Positions 1-5,993 of a stretch of 15,233 bases of DNA are shown here, in pieces. The stretch lies in contig DKII01000171.1 in NCBI GenBank assembly GCA_002454125.1, forward strand, positions 224-15,456. Direction: 5' to 3'. Below the pieces are notes generated by a model that was not told where the DNA came from, made no database searches, and saw only the letters and a program-made list of their open reading frames with translations. This stretch comes from Novosphingobium sp. UBA6722. GTDB lineage: Bacteria > Pseudomonadota > Alphaproteobacteria > Sphingomonadales > Sphingomonadaceae. Position numbers and translations under genes: made by a program. The first letter of the stretch is position 1; each line of letters starts with the position of its first letter.

Positions 1-860
1 TGCCGGTGCCGATGATGAACATCATCAACGGCGGCGAACATGCCGACAACCCGATCGACTTCCAGGAATTCATGATCATGCCGGTCGGCGCACCGACTCT
101 GGCTGAGGCGGTGCGTTGGGGCGCAGAAGTGTTCCACACCCTCAAGAAGGGGCTCCACGAAAAGGGCCTGGCGACCGCGGTGGGCGATGAGGGCGGCTTT
201 GCCCCGAACCTCTCCAGCACCCGCGCTGCGCTCGATTTCATCATGGCTTCGGTCGAGAAGGCCGGGTTCAAGGCCGGGACCGACATCAAGCTGGCGCTCG
301 ACTGCGCCGCGACCGAGTTCTTCAAGAACGGCAAGTACGAGATCAGTGGCGAGGGCCTCTCGCTCAGCCCGGTCGAGATGGCCGATTACCTCGCCGCGCT
401 CTGCGCCGATTACCCGATCATCTCGATCGAAGACGGCATGAGCGAGGACGATTTCGAAGGCTGGAAGGCCGTGACCGACAAGATCGGCCACCAGGTCCAG
501 CTGGTCGGCGATGACCTGTTCGTGACTAACCCCAAGCGCCTGACCATGGGCATCGGCAAGGGCCTGGCCAATTCGCTGCTGGTCAAGGTCAACCAGATCG
601 GCTCGCTGTCGGAAACGCTCGACGCGGTCAGCATTGCCCAGCGCAATGGCTACACCGCCGTCATGTCGCACCGTTCGGGCGAAACCGAGGATGCGACCAT
701 TGCCGACCTGGCGGTTGCCACCAACTGCGGCCAGATCAAGACCGGCTCGCTCGCCCGTTCGGACCGGCTCGCCAAGTACAACCAGCTTATCCGCATCGAG
801 GAAGAGCTGGGCGATGCCGCGCGCTATGCCGGGGCAGCCGCATTTGGGCGGCTTGCCTAG
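1..860 (+). CDS. eno: Enolase (phosphopyruvate hydratase), C-terminal part, 5' truncated by window edge
   Basis: Cytosolic glycolytic enzyme that interconverts 2-phosphoglycerate and phosphoenolpyruvate. The reading frame enters at base 3 and ends at TAG 858-860, giving about 286 residues of a protein that is usually about 425-430 residues long. The N-terminal capping domain and the start lie outside the window. Visible signatures run in the expected order: MNIINGGEHADNPIDFQEF with the substrate-loop His, GDEGGFAPNL with the catalytic acid, ALDCAATEFF with the first metal Asp, SIEDGMSEDD with the metal Glu, VGDDLFVTN with the metal Asp, LLVKVNQIGS with the catalytic Lys, SHRSGETEDA, and IKTGSLARSDR with the second active-site Lys. 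No key residue is missing. No strong terminator follows; a weak stem with a 6-base loop overlaps the stop codon and has no U-tract. Confidence 0.98.
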   Translation, partial: PVPMMNIINGGEHADNPIDFQEFMIMPVGAPTLAEAVRWGAEVFHTLKKGLHEKGLATAVGDEGGFAPNLSSTRAALDFIMASVEKAGFKAGTDIKLALDCAATEFFKNGKYEISGEGLSLSPVEMADYLAALCADYPIISIEDGMSEDDFEGWKAVTDKIGHQVQLVGDDLFVTNPKRLTMGIGKGLANSLLVKVNQIGSLSETLDAVSIAQRNGYTAVMSHRSGETEDATIADLAVATNCGQIKTGSLARSDRLAKYNQLIRIEEELGDAARYAGAAAFGRLA

Positions 861-879
861 GCTCTCTGGCCTAAGCCCA

Positions 880-907
880 TTGCCAAACCCCGCTCCAGTC
901 GTTTAAC
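880..907 (+). promoter_or_regulatory. Candidate sigma70 promoter of the phosphotransferase operon
   Basis: TTGCCA at 880-885 matches the -35 consensus at five of six positions. After a 16-base spacer, TTTAAC at 902-907 matches the -10 consensus at four of six. The -10 hexamer lies inside the 898-923 inverted repeat, so a repressor bound there would block this promoter. It is the only promoter-like pair seen in the 79-base gap after eno. Assignment is by eye only. Confidence 0.45.
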
Positions 908-923
908 CGTTCGTTTAAACGAC
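898..923. promoter_or_regulatory. Inverted repeat, likely operator upstream of the phosphotransferase operon
   Basis: GTCGTTTAA (898-906) and TTAAACGAC (915-923) are perfect 9-base arms around an 8-base centre. Nested within are a 12-base perfect palindrome TCGTTTAAACGA (911-922), a 16-base imperfect palindrome TTAACCGTTCGTTTAA (903-918) and two CGTTTAA direct repeats 12 bases apart. The AT-rich core stands out in this GC-rich DNA. Such nested symmetry suits a dimeric repressor, for example of the TetR type, but no regulator gene lies nearby in the window. A hairpin in the 5' leader is an alternative reading. Confidence 0.55.
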
Positions 924-939
924 CGGAGGAGAGGGCCGG

Positions 940-2013
940 GTGACAGCGATACCGTCGCACCCAGATTCGATTGCGCCTGCCTGGCTGACCGAGCGCCTGC
1001 GCGCTGCGGGGCTGCTTGAGCGCGGTTCCGTCACCGCTATTCGCTGGGAGCCGATTGGCACTGGCCAGGTCGGTGACAGCGTCCGTTTCCATGTCAGCTA
1101 TGACCAGCCCGGAGCCGGTCCGGCGACGCTGGCGGGTAAGTTCCCGGCGGCCGATCCCACCAGTCGCGGCACGGCGGCGATGTTCGGGCTCTATGCCAAG
1201 GAAGTCGGCTTCTACCGAGAGCTCCAGCAGCACCTGGGGGTGCGCGTGCCGCGGACGATTGCAGCCGAGATTGCCCCCGATGGGGTCGATTTCATCCTGT
1301 TGTTCGAGGACCTGGGACCGGCGCGGGGCGGCAACCAGATCGCCGGGTGCACGGCGGAAGATGCCCGGGTCGGGGTGATCCAGGCAGCGGCCCTTCATGC
1401 ACCCAGCTGGGGCCATGCTGAGATCCTGGCGACCGAATGGCTCCAACCCAAGCCCGAGGTCATCACCCAGATCGGCGCGCTCTACCCCAACGCTCAGGCA
1501 ATCTTCCGCGAACGATATGCCGACAGCCTCGAGCCGGAATTCATGGCGCTCTGCGAGGAACTGGCGGAGGTCAATGCAGAGCGGATGGGGCGGCAGGACA
1601 CACCGCAGTGCCTGATCCACGGTGATTTCCGGCTCGACAACATGCTGTTCGATATTAAGGGCGGCACCGAACCGATTGCCGTGCTTGATTGGCAGACGGT
1701 CGCGCTGGGCAATGCCATGACCGACATCGGCTATTTCCTCGGCACGGGCATCGGCGACGAACTGCGGCGGGCCCATGAGGGTGAACTGCTCGATCTTTAT
1801 TGCTCAGAAATGACTGCGCGCGGCGTACCGCTGACCCGCGAGGCGATCTGGGACGATTACGTGATCGGCGCGCTCCATGGCGTCTCCACCGCCGTCTTCA
1901 GCGCCGCCTATGTCGAGCGCACCGAGCGCGGCGATGCCAATTTCCTCTCGATGGCCCGCGGCGGCTGCGCTCTGGCGCTGCAGCACGGCAGCATCGCCAA
2001 GCTGAAAGGCTGA
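940..2013 (+). CDS. Phosphotransferase family protein (APH/choline-kinase-like fold)
   Basis: A 357-residue kinase-like enzyme with no signal peptide, expected in the cytosol. Protein-kinase-like fold residues are visible: a candidate ATP-binding Lys in LAGKFP (K67), a helix Glu in AKEVGFYREL (about E88), the catalytic loop CLIHGDFRLDNMLFD (H227, D229, N234) and the metal-binding Asp in AVLDWQTVALG (D250). The set is complete, so it should be an active phosphotransferase; the substrate is unknown. The family includes aminoglycoside, choline, ecdysteroid and acyl-CoA-dehydrogenase-linked kinases, and nothing here points to antibiotic resistance. The GTG start is chosen because GGAGGAGAG (925-933) sits 6 bases upstream. 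It is the first gene of a tight operon with 2018-4201; only 4 bases separate it from the next start. Confidence 0.88.
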   Translation: MTAIPSHPDSIAPAWLTERLRAAGLLERGSVTAIRWEPIGTGQVGDSVRFHVSYDQPGAGPATLAGKFPAADPTSRGTAAMFGLYAKEVGFYRELQQHLGVRVPRTIAAEIAPDGVDFILLFEDLGPARGGNQIAGCTAEDARVGVIQAAALHAPSWGHAEILATEWLQPKPEVITQIGALYPNAQAIFRERYADSLEPEFMALCEELAEVNAERMGRQDTPQCLIHGDFRLDNMLFDIKGGTEPIAVLDWQTVALGNAMTDIGYFLGTGIGDELRRAHEGELLDLYCSEMTARGVPLTREAIWDDYVIGALHGVSTAVFSAAYVERTERGDANFLSMARGGCALALQHGSIAKLKG

Positions 2014-2017
2014 ATTG

Positions 2018-3106
2018 ATGGTCCTGACCAAGGGTGACGATTTCCCGCTGCACCAGACGCCCGAACCGGTCGCCTATGCCGGGACCGATCGCAATTTCTA
2101 CGACCGCTATTTCTTCAACGGCTATGCGCCCGATGGCTCGGGCTTTTTCGCCGTGGCCCTGGGAATTTACCCGCACCTCAACGTCGCCGACGCGCACTTC
2201 TCGGCGATCCGCGACGGGGTGCAGCACAACGTCCACGCCAGCCGCGAGCTCAGCATGGAACGGTTTGACCTGCAGGTCGGGCCGATCCGGATCGAAATCA
2301 TCGAGCCGCTGCAAAAGCTGCGGGTCGTGGTCGACGGGGAAGGGCTCAAGGCCGACCTGACCTTTACCGGCCGGGCTTTCCCGATCGAGGAGCCGCGCTT
2401 CATCCATCGGATCGGGCCGCGCACCTTCATGGATTACACCCGGCTGACCCAGAACGGCCACTACACCGGCTGGATCGAAGTCGACGGCGTGCGGCAGGAC
2501 TGCGCACCCGGCACCGCCGGCACGCGCGATCGCTCCTGGGGCGTTCGCCCGGTCGGCTCGCGTGATGAGCAGCCCCACGGCCACGGCGTGATCCCGGGCT
2601 TCTTCTGGCAATGGACCCCGCTCAACTTCGCCGACCGCTCGGTCTTCTTCCACATCAATGCCGATGCCGGCGGCCATGCCTGGAACACCCGCGCCGTGAT
2701 CGCGCCCGATGGCAGTGGGGGAGAAGGGCACTACGAGACGCCCGCCGCGCAAATGGCATCACCACTGACTCCGGGGACACGCTGGCCCGATGGCGGGACG
2801 ATCACGGTCGAAACCCCGGACGGCCCTGACACCATCACCTTTGAGCCACTCGGCCGGTTCCAGATGCGCGGGCTTGGCTATACCCATCCCAAGTGGGGCC
2901 ACGGCCTCTACCACGGCAAGCAGGTGGTCGAGCGCGAGGATTTCGGCCTGGCGCAGTGCGATCCGCGCACGATGGACAATTACCATGTCCAGTTCGTCTC
3001 GCGCGTTCATTCGGAGCGCTATGGCGAGGGGATGGGGGTGTTCGAACAGTTGATCATCGGGCCCTACAAGCCGCTTGGCCTGAAGGAGTTCATGGATGTC
3101 GGGTAA
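2018..3106 (+). CDS. Conserved hypothetical protein, CrtC/AttH-like (hydroxyneurosporene synthase-type beta fold)
   Basis: A 362-residue protein of unknown function without signal peptide or membrane segment. The sequence is rich in beta-strand-like stretches, Trp and Tyr, and carries the motif GTRDRSWGVRPV (R170-V179), which I associate with CrtC/AttH-like lipocalin-type domains. A C-terminal block includes GHGLYHGKQVVERED. The start is ATG 2018, with AAAGG at 2005-2009; an in-frame TTG at 2015 is less likely. It follows the phosphotransferase gene by 4 bases and overlaps the DUF1214 gene by 11 bases, so translation is probably coupled. Proteins of this kind next to a phosphotransferase suggest a role in modifying a small lipid-like or xenobiotic molecule, but that is inference. 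Fold assignment is moderate and function is open. Confidence 0.75.
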   Translation: MVLTKGDDFPLHQTPEPVAYAGTDRNFYDRYFFNGYAPDGSGFFAVALGIYPHLNVADAHFSAIRDGVQHNVHASRELSMERFDLQVGPIRIEIIEPLQKLRVVVDGEGLKADLTFTGRAFPIEEPRFIHRIGPRTFMDYTRLTQNGHYTGWIEVDGVRQDCAPGTAGTRDRSWGVRPVGSRDEQPHGHGVIPGFFWQWTPLNFADRSVFFHINADAGGHAWNTRAVIAPDGSGGEGHYETPAAQMASPLTPGTRWPDGGTITVETPDGPDTITFEPLGRFQMRGLGYTHPKWGHGLYHGKQVVEREDFGLAQCDPRTMDNYHVQFVSRVHSERYGEGMGVFEQLIIGPYKPLGLKEFMDVG

Positions 3107-3680
3107 GCTCGTCTCCGCCGGCGTGTTGATTGCCGGCCTGGTCGCCGGCGCGGCTTCGGGTTGGTACACCTTGCAGCACGGCATGGTGCAGGGTGAAACC
3201 TACTCCGGATGGCGCGGCAGCAAGGTGACCGGTTCGGTCGATGCCGATCCCTGGACTCGCGCGCGGGTGGCTGTTTCGGGTCTGCTGGCGCTAAACAAGA
3301 GCCAGGCGATCTACTTCAGCCGCAACACCGACGATAGCGGCGCCCGCCTGCGCGAGGATTGCCGCTACCGGGTGAGCGGCGGGGCCCTGCCGGCACGGTG
3401 GTGGTCGATCACGGTCTATGCGGCCGACAACTACTTGCCGCTCAACGACGACGATGCCCTGTCGTTTGACCAGACCGAGGCGCAGCCGGCGGGGAAGGTA
3501 GAATGGACCGGCATCCTTTCGCCCAAGCGGCGAGAGGGCGAACCCTGGGCCTCGACCAACAAGGCGGGCGACTACGACATTACCCTCCGGCTCTATCAGC
3601 CGACGCCGCGGGCGCAGCAGGATTATGGCGCGATCCCGATGCCCAAGGTGACCAAGCTTGATTGCGGAGGTGCAGCATGA
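3096..3680 (+). CDS. DUF1214 domain-containing membrane-anchored protein
   Basis: A 194-residue protein whose residues 5-27 form one hydrophobic segment after a short basic N-terminus, acting as a signal anchor or uncleaved signal. The remainder would lie in the periplasm. The later part resembles DUF1214: WWSITVYAADNYLPLNDDDALSF, then AGDYDITLRLYQPTP. Two Cys residues (in REDCRYR and KLDCGG) could form a periplasmic disulfide. The ATG at 3096 is supported by AAGGAG at 3083-3088, 7 bases upstream; it lies inside the end of the previous gene. Its own TGA overlaps the next ATG (ATGA, 3677-3680). DUF1214 and DUF1254 often occur fused in one protein of about 450 residues; here they are two short neighbouring proteins, probably acting as a complex. 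The biochemical activity is unknown. Confidence 0.8.
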   Translation: MSGKLVSAGVLIAGLVAGAASGWYTLQHGMVQGETYSGWRGSKVTGSVDADPWTRARVAVSGLLALNKSQAIYFSRNTDDSGARLREDCRYRVSGGALPARWWSITVYAADNYLPLNDDDALSFDQTEAQPAGKVEWTGILSPKRREGEPWASTNKAGDYDITLRLYQPTPRAQQDYGAIPMPKVTKLDCGGAA

Positions 3681-4201
3681 CCCGCAACCTCAAACTGCTG
3701 GCACTGTTTGTCGGCGCGGCGGTGGTTGGCCATGTCGGGCTGGTCATGGCCGTGCCACATGCGCTGATGAAAGTGGCGATGAGCCGGATGTCCGGCGATG
3801 GCACCCGGATCAACCAGTTCAGCTTTGGCCCGCGCACCACCAAGGATTCGCGCGGCGTGGTGCGGCCATCGCCGGATCTCGCCTATTCTTCCTGCGTGTA
3901 TGACCTCAGCAAGGGGCCATTGCTGGTCAGCGCGGCACCGTCACCCAGCCAGGGCTATGTCTCGCTCTCGGTATTCGCCGCCAACACGGACAATATCGCG
4001 GCGCTGGACACGACGCAGTACCCGCAAGGGATCCGCTTCGTGCTGAAGCGCAAGGGGCAAGCCGCGCCAGTTGGCGTTCAGGTGGTGGAATCGCCCTCTG
4101 ACAAGGGGATCATCCTCGACCGGCGCCTCGCACCGTCTGCTGAGCTATTTGCCGAGGTCGACCAGGCCCGCCGCGCCGATAGCTGCGCGCCGCTGGGCTG
4201 A
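3677..4201 (+). CDS. DUF1254 domain-containing exported or membrane protein
   Basis: A 174-residue protein. Residues 5-25 are hydrophobic after MTRNLK, giving a signal peptide or membrane anchor with the rest in the periplasm. DUF1254-like features are INQFSFGPRTT, the block PSPDLAYSSCVYDLSKGPLLV and the sequence GYVSLSVFAANTDNIAALD. Two Cys residues are present, in YSSCVYD and near the C-terminus (DSCAPLG). The start at 3677 is preferred to the upstream in-frame ATG at 3662 because GGAGG (3666-3670) lies 6 bases before it and its first bases form the ATGA overlap with the DUF1214 stop. It is the last gene of the operon; ribH converges from the other strand after 11 bases, with no visible terminator hairpin between them. 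Function unknown; probably partners with the DUF1214 product. Confidence 0.8.
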   Translation: MTRNLKLLALFVGAAVVGHVGLVMAVPHALMKVAMSRMSGDGTRINQFSFGPRTTKDSRGVVRPSPDLAYSSCVYDLSKGPLLVSAAPSPSQGYVSLSVFAANTDNIAALDTTQYPQGIRFVLKRKGQAAPVGVQVVESPSDKGIILDRRLAPSAELFAEVDQARRADSCAPLG

Positions 4202-4212
4202 CCGAAGGCAGA

Positions 4213-4632
4213 TCAGCCGAACTTTTCGCGCAGCTCTAGCAGGGCAATCGCGGCCTTGGCCGCTTCACCGCCCTTGTCCTTCTGGGCCGGATCGGCGCGG
4301 ACCAGGGCTTGCTGCTCGTTCTCGACCGTCAGGATGCCGTTGCCGATGGCCATGCCATCCATGGTCAGCGCCATGATGCCGCGGGCGCTTTCGCCGGCGA
4401 CGATCTCGAAGTGATAGGTTTCGCCCCGGATCACCACGCCGATCGCGACATAGCCGTCATAGAGCTGGGCCTGATCGGCAAGGCTGATCGCGCCGGGGAT
4501 TTCCAGCGCACCGGGGACAGTGATCACGTCAGCATGGTGCCCGGCAGCCTTCAGCGCGGCCTTTGCCCCGGCGATCAGCTGATCGTTGAGGTGGTCGTAA
4601 AAGCGCGCTTCAACGATAAGAAATTTTGCCAT
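4213..4632 (-). CDS. ribH: 6,7-dimethyl-8-ribityllumazine synthase
   Basis: Condenses 5-amino-6-ribitylamino-uracil with 3,4-dihydroxy-2-butanone 4-phosphate to give lumazine, the penultimate step of riboflavin synthesis, in the cytosol. It is 139 residues long, within the range of short alphaproteobacterial forms. Visible signatures are VEARFYDHLNDQL with the aromatic substrate-stacking residue (F11), VPGALEIP (39-46), the VIRGETYHFE loop with the catalytic His (H74), and GNGILTVENEQQALVR (98-112) with the conserved C-terminal Arg. The start overlaps the ribBX stop by one base (TAATG arrangement on the minus strand), so the two are co-translated. RibB makes the butanone phosphate that RibH consumes, which explains the pairing. 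ribD and ribE are not in the window. Confidence 0.96.
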   Translation of the reverse strand: MAKFLIVEARFYDHLNDQLIAGAKAALKAAGHHADVITVPGALEIPGAISLADQAQLYDGYVAIGVVIRGETYHFEIVAGESARGIMALTMDGMAIGNGILTVENEQQALVRADPAQKDKGGEAAKAAIALLELREKFG

Positions 4633-5933
4633 TATTCGCCTGCCGTTCCGGTGATGGGCCGCTCCCCGACGATCGACAGGCCATAGCCATCGAGCCCGGC
4701 AAGGGTGTGGTGGGTGTTGGTGAGAAGGATCATGTCATGCACGCCCAGTTCCGCCAGGATCTGTGCGCCGACCCCGTAATCGCGCAGCTGCTCGACCTCG
4801 GGTGCGCCGGCACCCTTGCCCTGCTGGCGCAGCTCGATGAAGCGCGAGACCATGCCCGGCATGCGCTTGTTGATCAGTACCAGCACCCCGGTGCCTTCCT
4901 CGGCAATGATCTCCATCGAGCGCGAGAGCAGGCCCGAGCGCTCGTTGGTCTCACCAAACACGTCCACGAACATGCTCATCGTGTGCATGCGGACCAGGGT
5001 TGGCTTGTCGGCGGTGATGTGGCCCTTGACCAGGGCCATCGTCTCGTCCTCGGTCGCCTTGTTGAAGAAGGTATAGGCGGTCCAATCACCGCCCCACTTG
5101 CTCTGGAACCGCAGTTCCGCCCGCTTTTCGACCAGGTGGTCATGCTTGCGGCGATAGGCGATGAGGTCGCGGATCGTCCCCATCTTTAGCCCGTGCTTGC
5201 GGGCGAAGGGCAGCAGGTCATCCATCCGGGCCATGGTGCCGTCTTCGTTCATGATCTCGCAGATCACGCCCGAGGGATTGAGGCCGGCCAGGCGCGAAAT
5301 GTCGACCGAAGCTTCGGTGTGGCCGGCCCGCACGAGGACGCCGCCATCGCGCGCGATCAGCGGGAAGACGTGGCCGGGGGTAACGATATCCTGCCGGCCC
5401 TTGCTGGCATCGATCGCCACGGCAACGGTGCGGGCGCGGTCGCCGGCGGAAATCCCGGTCGTCACGCCTTCGCGCGCCTCGATCGAGACGGTGAAGGCGG
5501 TTTCATGCCGGGTGCCGTTGTTGCGGCTCATCAGTTCGAGGCCCAGCTGCTCGGTCCGCTCGCGGGTCAGGGTCAGGCAGACCAGGCCGCGGCCGTGCAT
5601 GGCCATGAAGTTGATCGCATCGGGCGTGGCCATCTGCGCCGGGATAACGAGGTCGCCTTCGTTCTCGCGGTCTTCGTCGTCAACCAGGATGAACATCCGG
5701 CCGTTGCGGGCTTCCTCGATGATCTCTTCGATCGGCACCAGCACCGGCTCGTCGTCGCTATCCCACAGGAAGCGTTCAAGCTTGCGCAGGGTCTCGGCCG
5801 TGGGGTTCCAGTCGGTTTCCGTGCAGTCACGCAAGGTGTTGGCATGGAGCCCGGCTGCGCGGGCGAGGCCGGCGCGCGACATGCCGCCATCGTTGATAAG
5901 ACGGCGGACGCGATCGATGAGTTCAGCAGACAT
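4632..5933 (-). CDS. ribB: 3,4-dihydroxy-2-butanone 4-phosphate synthase with N-terminal HTH and degenerate RibA-like domain (RibBX type)
   Basis: Converts ribulose 5-phosphate to 3,4-dihydroxy-2-butanone 4-phosphate for riboflavin. Its 433 residues hold three parts. Residues 5-57 look like an XRE-type helix-turn-helix (MSRAGLARAAGLHANTLRD, then PTAETLRKLERFL). Residues about 65-265 are a full RibB domain with VDDEDRENEGDLVIPA, RAGHTEASVDISRLAG (202-217) and ICEIMNEDG (225-232), so it should be active. Residues about 272-428 resemble GTP cyclohydrolase II, but the zinc region 313-336 has S320, E331 and S333 where RibA has its three Cys; GTP cyclohydrolase II activity is therefore not expected. 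RibB fused to an inactive RibA-like domain is known as RibBX. The HTH suggests DNA binding, and two palindromes lie just upstream of the start. The ATG at 5933 has only a weak ribosome binding site. Confidence 0.93.
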   Translation of the reverse strand: MSAELIDRVRRLINDGGMSRAGLARAAGLHANTLRDCTETDWNPTAETLRKLERFLWDSDDEPVLVPIEEIIEEARNGRMFILVDDEDRENEGDLVIPAQMATPDAINFMAMHGRGLVCLTLTRERTEQLGLELMSRNNGTRHETAFTVSIEAREGVTTGISAGDRARTVAVAIDASKGRQDIVTPGHVFPLIARDGGVLVRAGHTEASVDISRLAGLNPSGVICEIMNEDGTMARMDDLLPFARKHGLKMGTIRDLIAYRRKHDHLVEKRAELRFQSKWGGDWTAYTFFNKATEDETMALVKGHITADKPTLVRMHTMSMFVDVFGETNERSGLLSRSMEIIAEEGTGVLVLINKRMPGMVSRFIELRQQGKGAGAPEVEQLRDYGVGAQILAELGVHDMILLTNTHHTLAGLDGYGLSIVGERPITGTAGE

Positions 5934-5944
5934 GCGAATCGCCT

Positions 5945-5962
5945 ATCACATCACAATGTGAT
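5945..5962. promoter_or_regulatory. Palindrome 1 upstream of ribBX (candidate operator)
   Basis: ATCACAT and ATGTGAT arms are separated by 4 bases. Within the same stretch CATCACA-A-TGTGATG (5949-5963) is a perfect palindrome with 7-base arms. It begins 12 bases upstream of the ribBX start codon, in the 59-base gap behind the crotonase gene. It shares its half-site with palindrome 2, so the two probably bind the same protein. Confidence 0.6.
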
Positions 5963-5975
5963 GCAACAGGCGGAA

Positions 5976-5993
5976 AATCACATCGATGTGATT
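5976..5993. promoter_or_regulatory. Palindrome 2 upstream of ribBX (candidate operator)
   Basis: AATCACATCGATGTGATT is a perfect 18-base palindrome with the ATCACAT half-site of palindrome 1 and a CG centre. The two centres are about 31 bases apart, roughly three helical turns, so bound dimers would lie on the same DNA face. Its last base is the first base of the crotonase stop codon triplet. No FMN riboswitch fits in this 59-base gap. Confidence 0.65.

Noticed and set aside
855..873. Stem at the end of eno as a terminator.
   Set aside because: Only a 5-base stem overlapping the stop codon, without a U-tract.
871..1776. 301-codon open frame on the - strand.
   Set aside because: It is the shadow of the phosphotransferase gene, whose kinase motifs are complete on the + strand.
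5945..5993. CRP/FNR-type site reading of the ribBX palindromes because of TGTGA elements.
   Set aside because: The arms are in the reverse order (TCACA first, TGTGA second) and the spacing is wrong for a CRP consensus.
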